From contig OZ022239.1 of NCBI GenBank assembly GCA_963978895.1, forward strand, positions 33,291,847 through 33,355,846: a DNA stretch of 64,000 bases. The letters run 5' to 3'. Position numbers and translations under genes: made by a program. The notes below the pieces were generated by a model. It was not told the DNA's origin. It did no database searches and saw only the letters and a program-made list of their open reading frames with translations. Within the stretch, counting starts at the first letter, position 1; every line of letters starts with the position of its first letter. Of this stretch, positions 22,901 through 40,942 are shown piece by piece. Source of the DNA: Erpobdella octoculata. Taxonomy: Eukaryota > Annelida > Clitellata > Hirudinida > Erpobdellidae.

Positions 22901-23152
22901 AATATTAAAGAAATACTCTTATCAATAACTATATTTGGCATGTGATTGTTAACCTATCTTAATTAATTAATTAATCATATTTTAATTAATTTATTTATTG
23001 ATCGATGATCTCATAAAAAAGGTGGAGGCCAAACCAATTACCAAACTTACATAGCTCTGTTTTTCACTGTAGGTGCTTATAAATTCCACATGCTTTTTTG
23101 CTAAAAGTGTGCTGGGTGCTGATTGGTCAATGATTATGTCTTTGCTGTTCAT
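19976..23152 (-). CDS. RABGGTB: Rab geranylgeranyltransferase beta subunit, complete
   Basis: This is the catalytic beta subunit of Rab GGTase (GGTase-II), which attaches geranylgeranyl groups to C-terminal cysteines of Rab GTPases presented by REP. Eight minus-strand exons, all in phase: 23051-23152, 22470-22667, 22061-22219, 21512-21622, 21149-21260, 20761-20849, 20440-20514, 19976-20137. They give 335 aa (human 331). The start [17 protein letters not shown] aligns with the human N-terminus. The prenyltransferase repeats show '[20 protein letters not shown]', '[20 protein letters not shown]', '[20 protein letters not shown]' and '[19 protein letters not shown]'. Zinc ligands Asp and Cys (DVCYSWW) and His (DPFHT) are present. 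One oddity: in the DEETGG repeat the usual Cys is Ser. The tail after 'FCMPKTVV' is species-specific. Exon 7 to 8 gives GDVPDPF where human has GDMVDPF. Confidence 0.95.
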
Positions 23153-24003
23153 TATGGCACCAGATCATAGAAAAATTACAGATGCTCTTTACTTCAAGCA
23201 ATGTTTACATAAAATCTGAATTAACTTTTACACTAGTGATGGGCGTGATTTTAGTCCAAAAACGCTGGTTCAGATTGTAATCTAAATTTCTAAACCAACC
23301 AGTAACTAATTTTCATCCAATAATTAATATACAACAATTACATAAAAACGCAACAAATAAAATTTTATACATTTTTATATCAAAGGTATGAAGCATTTTA
23401 AAATAAAAAATTTTAAGGCTATAAAACATTGTCCTTCAACTACAATCACCTTACGTAATCTTCAAATCTGGAAAGATGTTAAGTAGATTTTTGTTACAAC
23501 TAAAAAATCGCAACAGCGAAGGTCGTATGCATAGATATCTATGGTCGTATGCTTAGCCGGGCTTAGCGCTTGAAGATAAGATATGGCCAAATAGCAGAAG
23601 AAGATAAAATGTCAGCACAACGAGTTTCCTATTCGTCTAAAAGTAGCGCCTGATCATGGCTCGAGTGTTTTACGTCAACTCGAGAGCTTGGACCTCGGTT
23701 CTTAAGCGCAAGTCTTTAAACCAGTTTTTTTTAAAAGCTCGAAAGTATACCCAGGGAGACATTATAGCAATCGGAGACAACTTTCTGGTTTCTGGGTAGA
23801 TCCAGTTATTAATAGCGGAGCTGTAATATTGGCCGACTTTATTTTATAATTACTTTTGCTAAATCAAAGACTTCTTGAGAAATTTAATGAGTTCTAAACA
23901 ATAAAAACTAAAGGTATTTCCGACAAAGGATTTCTAGAGGTTACAATTTGGTAAAAGTCAAAAGATCTTCGAGAACTTTCATAAATTTATAACCTCCAAA
24001 AGA
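23153..24003. promoter_or_regulatory. Divergent intergenic region (RABGGTB / SLC28-like)
   Basis: 851 bp separate the two start codons, transcribed in opposite directions, so this must contain both 5' UTRs and probably both promoters. It is AT-rich with no clear TATA box that can be assigned. CACTAGTGATGGGCGTGA near 23232 resembles a transposon end, but no partner was found. Confidence 0.5.
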
Positions 24004-30647
<6,644 letters not shown>

Positions 30648-30763
30648 AAAACCTCATGGCGGATTGAAAACCACGATGAGTATAAAGGTGTTTGAAAAAC
30701 AAAACCACAGAGACCGTAGGTGTGAAGAAAGTATGAACAATAGATTTAGAAAAGTAGATATAG

Positions 30764-30769
30764 AAATAA
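30764..30769 (+). promoter_or_regulatory. Candidate polyadenylation signal of the transporter
   Basis: AATAAA about 115 bases after the TGA at 30645-30647; a second AATAAA is near 31212. Either would give an ordinary 3' UTR. Confidence 0.4.
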
Positions 30770-31851
30770 AGTAGATAGTTAGGTTATAGCAAACTAAATA
30801 TTACCGTTAGAGATTGTGATGAAATAATAATAACTGATTAGTTTTCAAAAATGTAGATGACCAAAGCGTAATCGAATAACTTTGTCGTAATTTTCTTGAT
30901 TCATAGACTCGACAGAGCAACTGGTCTTTCACTGACTTTTTTACAAATCTGTTGGTTTCATCTTCACTTGTGTTTTTTAAAGTTTTACGTTTTATATTTT
31001 ATTTTATCGAAACTTTTTTCGTTTGTGGCTCACAAATCTATAGCATTTTGTCCAAGTTTCTGACTGATTGGGCAATGATAAGGTGACTGACACCTTTTGA
31101 AAGGCACGAGGGTGACTTGCCGCAACGTAACCAACTAGTTGTATATATATAATTTTGTAGATACGATTTGTAAAGCTAGTCTTTAGAAGCGTTTTTCTGT
31201 TTCATAACGAGAAATAAATGGATGGATGGAATATTAAAAAAGAACCAAATGACAGAGATATGCAGAGATAAAACTAAAAAAAATGTTTTTTTTCAAAAAA
31301 GGTTGTTTATATTGTTTGTTAAATTTTAAATAATTTTATAAAATTTGAATTTGAATTACTGGTCTTATTACGTCTGTGTGAATAATTATTATTCAGATTT
31401 TGTTGTTTACATTTCTTTGCGGCAATTTCTTCCACTTTTTTTTGTTATTGAAATGGTGAATTGTTCTTTTCAAATCTATCCGGTGAAATTATTAACATAT
31501 TTCCGGTGAAATTATTGTTAAAATATTTTTTCCGTTTCGTTATAAATTATGTAGATGAGAATTGTTTTTATCAAGATAAAATCACATTTCTGTACCAATT
31601 TTTACCTTAAACGTCATTATTAGTTTTATTACAGTTTTTTTTACTGAAAAAAAGTTATTTTAAAAGTGTTAATGTTTCCTTGTTGCCTTGCACATTCTCG
31701 AATACTCATAACAAATACAATTCTTTGCTGCCAAGAGCAACTTAAGATAGGTAAACAAACTGAAAAAATTTACAGCTAGAGCTAATCGTCAATTTTCGGT
31801 GGAGTATTGTTATTTGTATTTGTTCGCTCTGTTTTTCTTTTCCCTGCGAGC
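30770..31851. other. Intergenic between transporter and UPF0728 gene
   Basis: AT-rich with no supported exon. The last 100 bases before 31852 presumably contain the promoter and 5' UTR of the UPF0728 gene. Confidence 0.4.
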
Positions 31852-34092
31852 ATGCCTTCTTTTGCGAACGTAACCATCGAATACGGGCCGTACTATTTCT
31901 TTGGCGTTGTCGAATACCGGACCCAGCGTCTCCAAGGACTAGTCAGTGAGTATTAGTGAGTATATGTATAAACAGGGTACGAGGTCTATCAGGGGCGAAT
32001 CTGTCAATCTGCATTTAGACCCGACAAATTTTGGACCACAAAATTTGTAGAGAGCTTTGTTCTTGTTCCCTAAGGATTCGATTCATTCCCAGGTTTTCAA
32101 ATTATCTCAAAATAATTTTTAATCATCTTTTATGTACTAATAATAGCTGCATTTTTTCCCCAATTTTTCACGCAAGTAGACTTCTTTGTAACCTAGGCAA
32201 CAACGTTCCCTCTAAGCTGCGCGCAGCACCTCCAGCACCACCGCGCACCAAAATTATTTACCGCGCAGTTAACGTGAATTAATGAATTTCTGGCACCAAA
32301 GAACAACATTAAACAAAATCCTCAATAATGTCATCATAGTCTATGTTCTTTACTATTTTACATTCTATGGTCAAAACTGCAAGAGCATTGAGTCTTTCTT
32401 GACCAATTGTTGACCTAAAATAGTTCTTGACTCTCTCTAGGGTAGAAAATGACCGTTCACCTAAGCAGTTGGATGCAAGTGTGCAAAGAAATATTTGAAT
32501 AGCAATGTCAACGTTTGGAGAAGAGAGTTTGATCTTATGATTTTGGATATTTAATTACAGTCAAATATATTGAAATAAATTAAAAATTAAATTGATATTA
32601 TTGCTTTGCCACAACAGGAATCAGAACACAGAATTCAAATGAATGAAATGGTATAAAAATTAAATGCAAAACCTAAAGCCTTTAGAGGCGAAGGCCCGGG
32701 GGACGCCATATGAAAAAAGTCATGAAAAACTAAAGCTTTACATTTTTTTCTTTACTTTCTTTTTTTTCCCGTGGCGCCCATAGGCTGCAGCCTATGCTTA
32801 AATCCGCCCCTGGTCATGTTCACTTAGGACGGAGCGTCAGTTATGCTTGGCAAGCGAAATGGGGTTGCTGCTTTGCTCCGTGCTGAGGTCCCTCATTTAT
32901 CCGAGCAGCAATGCGTGACATATCGAGAAGACTTAGGCATAGACGATACCTGGATATGCTGATGAGAATTAAATTTTATCTCACAAGTGGACAAAATGTT
33001 AATCTTGGTTCAGTTTATAAATTTTGGAAAAATGGGAAAATCAGAAGGCAGAAGTTAGACATCCCTCTAAATTCATTTTTACAAACTTTAATTTAGGTTA
33101 CAATCTCTGTTTGTGTGTGTGTGTGTGTGTGTGGCTTTCTCTGTACGCAACTCTTCCAAGTAAAATTTAACCAGCCTTTTGACTGGCTAGGAAGCTGAAA
33201 CTTTCAGCATAGCTTTATATTGGATGACAATACATGATTCAATTAAAAAAAAACAATTTAATTTGAACATCTTTCGTATTTCTAAATCGAGTGTATTTGA
33301 AATCAAAGTTTGTGTTGTAAAACTTGTTTTGTCCTATACTTGTTTTAAATGTACTGTGTATTATTTTATTACTGTATATTGTTTCTTGCCAGTGGCCACT
33401 TGCCAATTTGCCATCCGTTTTGTATCACATTAAAATATTGCAATCATCATATTATTATAATTTGAATTCTTTAAATTTCACTAGGACGCGAAAAATGCAA
33501 AATATCAGTGTATACTTGTAGTGGATCGTTTTTAAACGCTAAAAATCATATTATAGCATTTTTGCTGCTCACTTGATTTTAAAAGCTGCTTAGCGCAGCT
33601 GGTTTTGCGCGCACTGCTGCTCATTGCTTACAGGGAACGTTGCTAGGCAACTATTTAATCCGATTAATTTAATTCTTGCAACATTCTTCGCCAATTGGGT
33701 AAAATCCAAGAGATAAAAAAACAGGAAGTTTTCATCTGATTTTTTTTCACCAGAGCTGCTTACAGCGGCTGGCCACAAAGTAGAACTCCAACCGGTAAAG
33801 TACAGAAATTTAGTCGACGTAAGCGTTAACGGTAGAAGCGTCTTCACGTGCGACATTCTCGATTTGGATTTCGGTTAGGTTAATTTTTTCTTATAATTGA
33901 TTTAAGTATTCTGATTTTTTATTTAGGTTGATAAGGATCGAAATTTAATTAACTTATATAATACATTCGAAAGAGGGCGGCTGTTAGTTGTTATTGGTAT
34001 TAATATTTTTATTTTATCATTCGCTAGGTGGCGATGGGCAGTTGGACTGCATGTGCAAAAGAGCTCTTGATTACGTCAACATCGCACTGTAA
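31852..34092 (+). CDS. UPF0728 family protein (C10orf53-like), complete
   Basis: Three in-phase exons: 31852-31945 (donor A|GTGAGT), 33754-33873 (acceptor TTTTTCACCAG, donor G|GTTAGG) and 34028-34092 (acceptor TCGCTAG, ends TAA). They give 92 aa, the family's usual size (human C10orf53 about 93). Landmarks that fit the family: 'VTIEYGPYYFFGVVEYRTQR' near the N-terminus, 'RLQGL', 'AAGHKVEL', and 'DLDFGGDGQLDCMC' near the C-terminus. The exon 1-2 junction restores RLQGLVKLL with the same spacing as the human protein. The biochemical function of UPF0728 is unknown. Intron 1 contains a complete hAT insertion (32201-33642), which does not affect the exons. It is easy to miss because no exon exceeds 120 nt. 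Confidence 0.9.
32201..33642 (-). mobile_element. hAT transposon, 1442 bp, with transposase C-terminal remnant
   Basis: Starts CAACGTTCCCTCTAAGCTGC and ends GGGAACGTTG, with GCGCGC-rich subterminal sequence at both ends. It is flanked by a perfect 8-bp duplication CTAGGCAA (32193-32200 and 33643-33650). On the minus strand (about 32320-32480) it encodes 'SNCLGERSFSTLERVKNYFR' and 'GQERLNALAVLTIECKIVKN', the hAT dimerisation region. The rest of the transposase is gone and replaced by other repeats, including a CAGGGGCGG-ended scrap near 32680-32815 and a copy of dispersed repeat B (33090-33345). Located in UPF0728 intron 1, antisense. Confidence 0.88.
33090..33345 (+). repeat. Dispersed repeat B, copy 1
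   Basis: Begins TTTAGGTTACAATCTCTG followed by a GT run, then TTTCTCTGTAC, TAGGAAGCTGAAACTTTCAG, ATGACAATACATGATTCAAT and AACATCTTTCGTATTTC. Two further direct copies are at 36150-36405 and 36795-37045. Class unknown; no terminal repeats seen. Confidence 0.8.
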
Positions 34093-34662
34093 ATTAATTC
34101 GTCGTAACATAATTTCGCATTTACATCGTTATCTATTTTTGTGGTATTGAGAAGTCTTTTTCAAGTTGTATCAAGTTTTTGAATTTGGCCGGTCATTCGA
34201 TTGTAATAATGGCATATAGTAGCATAATCGAATCGGAGATTTATCATCTTTAAGCATGTACAGCACTAAGATTATTTTTTATGATAAAAATTCATATTTT
34301 TCAGTTCATCAAGTCATTTTTAAAATCTGTTTGCATTGAAGTTATTTTTATTGCTGCACCGTAAGCTGATCGTCATAAATTCCATTGTCATACCAAAGCC
34401 AGTGCTGGAATGATAATTTTTGAAAAAGTCTTTGAGTTTAATTCATGATTATTGATTATTTTTTCGTTTAAAGGAATTTTTCATCGTGTAATATAATCCC
34501 ATCTGCGAGTGCTCTCGTGATGATATAAGAGATATGTTGTGGGAACCTCGGATTTTTGGCCATCTTTCCAGGACGGTCTGTCAATCTACATAGTTGTATA
34601 AGAAATATACAATGTGAGAAAAAGATATAAAAAGGAGAGAGAGAGAGAGAGAGAGAAAGAGA

Positions 34663-34700
<38 letters not shown>

Positions 34701-35196
34701 AAGAGAGGGAAGTAATGGTTGAAAGTTGAAAGCAAGGACGGTAGAAATACAATAAAGAAAATACGTTGTTGAAAAAGTATAGGTACTTAAAAAGCTTTCA
34801 TTTGGAATTAACGAGGATTAGAAAATACAAAAATATTACTTCGAAATGGGAAGTTGACGTTGATAGCTGAAACCATCTTCACGAAAGTTCTGTTTACTTG
34901 GTGCTTCTACTTCTGATTAATTAATTGTGACCAATTACCGCAATGCACGAGTGTTTGTGCATTCACGGATGCTAAGACGGAAAGCGAATGAGAAATAAGG
35001 AAAGAAAAATATTTACTTAATATTTGCAATCACCGTTGCGTTGACTTTTGCCGACAGCATCATAACGTAAACATTAGCAACAACAGCAACTAAGTTGTCG
35101 TCATCGTCAACAACTGGAACAACTCGTTTGCCGTGATACCTACTTCATTCTTGTGAGTATATTTCACGCACAGTTGCACACAAAAACATGCGAACA
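34093..35196. other. Intergenic, no gene recognised
   Basis: AT-rich, with a (GA)n tract at 34637-34709. Nothing else is supported. Confidence 0.4.
34637..34709. repeat. (GA)n microsatellite
   Basis: Interrupted GA dinucleotide array with GAAAGA variants in the middle. Confidence 0.9.
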
Positions 35197-35197
35197 A

Positions 35198-35384
<187 letters not shown>

Positions 35385-35508
35385 CTTTGCAGAACTATTT
35401 CTTAGAAGGTGCACTCCCAAAATCCTTCTTGTAAATCGACCTAATAATAAGAAAAAGAAGTAAAAAAAAGTATATCAAAACATTACCAAACTCAGTAAAT
35501 CAAAATAA

Positions 35509-35540
35509 CAATGATGATGATGATGATGATGATGATGATA
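35509..35540. repeat. (ATG)n short array
   Basis: Eight or nine ATG trinucleotides, about 35 bp before the AAT array. Confidence 0.9.
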
Positions 35541-35575
35541 ATGTCATTTCATAAAATGATAATAACAGTAATAAG

Positions 35576-35940
<365 letters not shown>

Positions 35941-36149
35941 TAAAAATAAGTATACCCAATAAAGTTAAGGCAATTGTTCAATTACATAGATTCACCAACC
36001 ATAACTCCTCAACTATGCATTACCATTACTGCTATATGCTAGTCACATTATAATTAGGCCTTAATTAGTTATTAAACCAGTAACAGTAACACAATATATT
36101 CTTTATTTGTTCATTTTCATTTTCAATTTTTAATTTTTCACAAACTTTT

Positions 36150-36405
36150 ATTTAGGTTACAATCTCTGTGTGTGTGTGTGTCTTTCTCTGTACACAAATC
36201 TTGCAAGTGAAATTTAACCTGCTTTGTGACTAGCTAGGAAGCTGAAACTTTCAGCATAGCTTTATATTGGATGACAATACATGATTCAATTAAAAACAAA
36301 AAAATGTAATTTGAACATCTTTCGTATACGTACACACATACACACAGACACACATCGAGTGTATTTGAAATCAAAGTTTGTGTTAAAAAACTCGTTTTTT
36401 TACTT
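36150..36405 (+). repeat. Dispersed repeat B, copy 2
   Basis: Matches copy 1 through TTTAGGTTACAATCTCTGTG, AGGAAGCTGAAACTTTCAGC and ATGACAATACATGATTCAAT, with a local (CA)n expansion near 36335. Confidence 0.8.
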
Positions 36406-36794
36406 GTTTATATTTAAATTATAAATAAATTCTTGAATTAATTAAAATTAATTTATATTACATCAACTCCGCTTTGCTTTTGCAAGCCAGTCCCAAGCCT
36501 GGAGAAAGTATGATCCACGACAGGAAATACTTAGGTGCTTCCTACACACAGCCATTTCAGTCTTAAAACACTTGGTGTAAAGAACTATAAACTATTATAA
36601 AAAAATTATATTACATTTTCCCATTTTAAATAAATTATTTATATTAATTATCACAATATTTAAACTAGTGGTTACGTTTCATCGTGTTTATAGCTAATTG
36701 TATTAATCCGCCACTTCCTGCCGTTTTTGTGAAACTTTACCAGAATTTTTTCTCAAGTTTTTACATATTTATTTAGTTTTTTTTAATTTTTACA

Positions 36795-37045
36795 AACTTT
36801 TATTTATTTTACAATCTCTGTTTGTGTGTCTGTGTGTGTGGCTTTCTCTTTACACAAATCTTGCAGGTAAAATTTAACCAGCTTTTTGACTAGCTAGGAA
36901 GCTGAAACTTTCAGCATAGCTTTAAATTGAATGACAATACATGATTCAATTAAAAAAATACTTAATTTGAACATCTTTCGTATTTCTCAATCGAGTGTAT
37001 TTAAAATCAAAGTTTGTGTTGAAAAACTCGTTTTTCTTATACTTG
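36795..37045 (+). repeat. Dispersed repeat B, copy 3
   Basis: Third direct copy, 640 bp downstream of copy 2, with the same motif order and a shorter GT run. Confidence 0.8.
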
Positions 37046-37049
37046 TTAA

Positions 37050-40000
37050 ATGGTATAGAAGCAGTCAAACGAATCAGCGTGGAATCATTAAATTCCAAAA
37101 GCTTCGACTTCGACCAGGTGTAGAAAGTGTAAAGTAAAGTACTGTAAAGTGGTAAAAAGGTAGAGTCAAAGTCCGTAAAGTCTGGTAAATTTATAACTCT
37201 CTCCTTGTCTAGAAAAGAGTCTAAGTCTAGCGTAGGACGTTTGGTCTTTGGAGATATAAATAAGATTAAAATATTTAGACTGACTAATTAAATGGTTGAA
37301 AAACAAACAGGTAGACTGATGTGCCGGATTCCTAACAATAAACTCTAAACATGCTGGACAAGCCAAAATTATGGAGGAAGACAAAAATTAAACCTAAAGA
37401 TGGTTGATTCAATCAGTTAGTTGCTTTATGGATCAACTATATTATCAAAGCGTGGTTTGTATTTTGTGTTACAACCTCTACTATCACCGTAGCATATTAT
37501 TCTCAAATGAGTTTGTTTCTTGTAGAATCTCACTCGTAGCATACTAATTATAAGCACAACACATTTATGTAGAATAGTGTAGAGAGTGGAGTAATAAAGT
37601 AGTTAATAATTTTTCTAGGCATCACTGCTATGACATTGACAACAGCAACATCATAAACAAGACTGGACTGTTGACACATCTGCTGAATCAGCATGCATGT
37701 CCTTGACATTCGTTCAAGAAGTCAAAACTGGGTCTACACGACCTCGGTAATTCACCTGACCTATTAAAATCTATAATGACAGAGAGGAGAGTAAGAAAAT
37801 CAACAAACTTGGAAATAAAAAAAAAAAACAGCAGGCCTGTTCAGCTTGCTGATGGCAACTTCAACAGCAAATGCTGGCTAATTGTTTTACACTGCATTAG
37901 ATTAGGTGATGTAATCAGACTTTTAGTCTGTAAATTACTGAGTTAATCAAGTACTTCAGTCGGCCATTTTTCAGTAATTTACTTTCGGCCAGTCACTGCT
38001 TATTATTTTTATTTTTAGTAAATTAGTTAATCTGATTTTTTTTATTCTTTTGAAGAAAATCGGGCTAAATGATTCATGTTGTTTGGTAGGCATATCAGTA
38101 TATATCCGATATTTTGTTGATCCAACAGGGCAACAGCACGGATCGAAACACTCACAATTGGATGTGAATTTGTAAGAGCAAGTAGTTTAACAAACCCCTT
38201 TGACACGAAAATGCACTTTTTAATGACCCGACTCTCTACCACTGGTTGACTGGTTGATGTCCAACCTGAATCTAGGTTATCGTTGATCTATTGTGGATGT
38301 ACAAAAAATGTACAGGTAGATGAATAGGTGCGTGTGAACTTTTGTCTTAATTGACCCACCAAGCTGTCTGTCTGCGCATAATAAAGAGATAAAATCGCCG
38401 GTCGTTATTAAGTTCATGACCTGGTTCCTTTTTACTGTTTTCATCTTAGTCATGATCTCGAAAACTAATTTATGGCTGACCAGCCGAAAAATTAGCTGCT
38501 AACCGGCTAGCTACTGAACGCGCTGTTTAGCAGAATGCGCTGAATTCTATTAGTAAAAACAAGTTTAAGTAGAGGTCAAAGTTCGAAAAGTTTCTATTAA
38601 CTGAAACTTTTTTTTACTGTGATGGCTGGTTTATGTAAGATTATTTTTAAAGTGGAGCAGTAGAAAAAAACGTTTACATACGAGGAGAGATAAGAAAGAT
38701 AAAGAAAGAGAAGAAATGATAGTTGGAAGAGAGAAAAGAAATTAAAACAAAAACAGTAAACACTTGTTTACTAACTGTATGTAATCGCCTTTTATAGACA
38801 TTCCAATTTTATTCGTTGATAAATGTTAACAAAATCAATCGATATCACATTAAATTCCAAAAATGTGAATAAAAAAGACAAGTACATCCCTGTTACAACC
38901 ACCGTAAGACAAAAGGCATCATCATCATCAGTACATTTTAAGACTATGTAATTGTAATGCACTGTAATGAAAGTTTATGTAGCGCTTCTTTACAACGAAA
39001 GCTTTCACGGAAATGTTTTACAGTAAGCCTAAAAATAAATAAATTTTAACAGCGCTGGCTATGATTAACTCTAACTTGCTGGTTAACTGGTTTTAAGAGG
39101 TTTTGAGCGTAAACATTGAATCAACATTCAAATGTATACGTGATTCATCATTATTATTAATATTTATTAATAGATTAATTAATTAATGCGTAATAACTGT
39201 ATGATATTAGTAAACAAATTGGCTACGAGAGAAAATTATGATAATTGCAAATAATCGAGAAAAACGAAGCGATACAGATCATCAACAAGGAATAAAATCG
39301 AACGAGGCGAGATAATACGAAATCGCTGTAAATAACCGTCAAAATGTGCCTCTTCCCCGGTTGTAAGGACGAAGCAACGCAATGGTCCAAGTATAAGATG
39401 CGACGACGACTATGATGATGCTGGTGGTGATGATGACGATACGATGCAGATGATGATGCAGTATGGATGTGGCGGTGGTATATAGTATTATTGGTATTCG
39501 CATCTTCTTTTTTATTCATTTGCATGCGTGTACACGCCCTGCTGCTACTTCCGTACCAGTGCCCCGTCAGAACTGGGCCAATTGGCAATCAATTTTCGTT
39601 ATACATATACATTCGCAGTGCACCGAATAATTGAAATACATAAAAAAAGAACGACATAAAAAAAAAGAAAATTAGAAAACAAAATAATAATAATAATGAT
39701 GGCCATAATATAGATATAATTTATAACGGCGAAGTTTATTGTTTTTTGTTTTCTTGAAAATGAAATTGACCCCGAGTTTGGATGGACGTGAAGTTAGTAT
39801 TGTTAGTATACAATACAAAGTTATTTTTTGTTTTTAGATATTTTTTATCTTTCTCTAATGAATAATTAATAGATTTATTAAAAGTAAATGTATGATCGAG
39901 GGAGTGGTTGATTGAGCGGTTGATTGATTGAACGTGTAAACAGGTGAATTTAACAGAAAAAGCTCTTTCAGATGTTAGATGGAGATGAAGGAGGTATGGA

Positions 40001-40050
40001 GAAACACAAGGATTAAACATGACTATCTGGAACACAAAATAGATAAGAGA
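37050..40050. other. Intergenic, no gene recognised
   Basis: AT-rich with many stops on both strands. Short frames (for example 39223-39588 minus) are histidine-rich low-complexity artefacts of CAT/ATG-rich DNA. No splice-supported exon found. Confidence 0.4.
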
Positions 40051-40053
40051 GAC

Positions 40054-40190
<137 letters not shown>

Positions 40191-40942
40191 GGAAAAAAAG
40201 AGGGGCAGAAAACCACAAAAGCGACCTACCTACTGGAGAAACCAAAATAGCACCACTCTTATGAAATATCTTGTATATCTAGCTAGTAGCTACACAGCAA
40301 CAATCCATTTTGCAGGCTACTTCAGCGACAACACCCGAGCATAGCAAGGCCGATACAAACAACTTCAAGAACAAGTTATAAAGTTCACTGTCGAGTGGTT
40401 GATACTGAACTTTTTTGAATGAGGATTGTCTGTATATTTATAAAAATGAGCGAAATTAAAAAATATAAAAAAAATCATACGCCATCTTGATAGGTGTATC
40501 TATTATCTAATATTACTGCGGCAATAGTGTGGAAGACATGCGCAGAAATGATCAGCGAAGATCCGGGAGCAGGTTTTTCCCCGGGCTACCTGTGTGTTAA
40601 CACGGACAATATTTAAAATTCCTGTTCAGAAATTAAGGGCACTGGAACACAGGATGAAACCTTTAGGGTCAAGATGATAGAGGGTTTTTTAGATTCTCCA
40701 GTAGCCTCGATAATGATGATGACAAAAGAGGGATCGAATAATAAAATTGGCCAGATGTTTAGAATGGTAGCGTTTTCGCTCCACAATACTTACAGAATGC
40801 CACTAATAAGGATGACGACAACGATAACGAAGCGTGTCTATCAGCTCGGCGTGCAATTAGTGCCGTAGATCAGTTACATGCAGCTGTTGGCGATGTTTAT
40901 TTTTCCTCAGCGAAACTCCGTTTAGGTGTGGCGGTAGAGGTC

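Noticed and set aside
31993..32814. One transposon with CAGGGGCG ends from 31993 to 32814
   Set aside because: The right end lies within the hAT element whose boundary at 32201 is fixed by a perfect target duplication, so the two ends cannot belong to one insertion.
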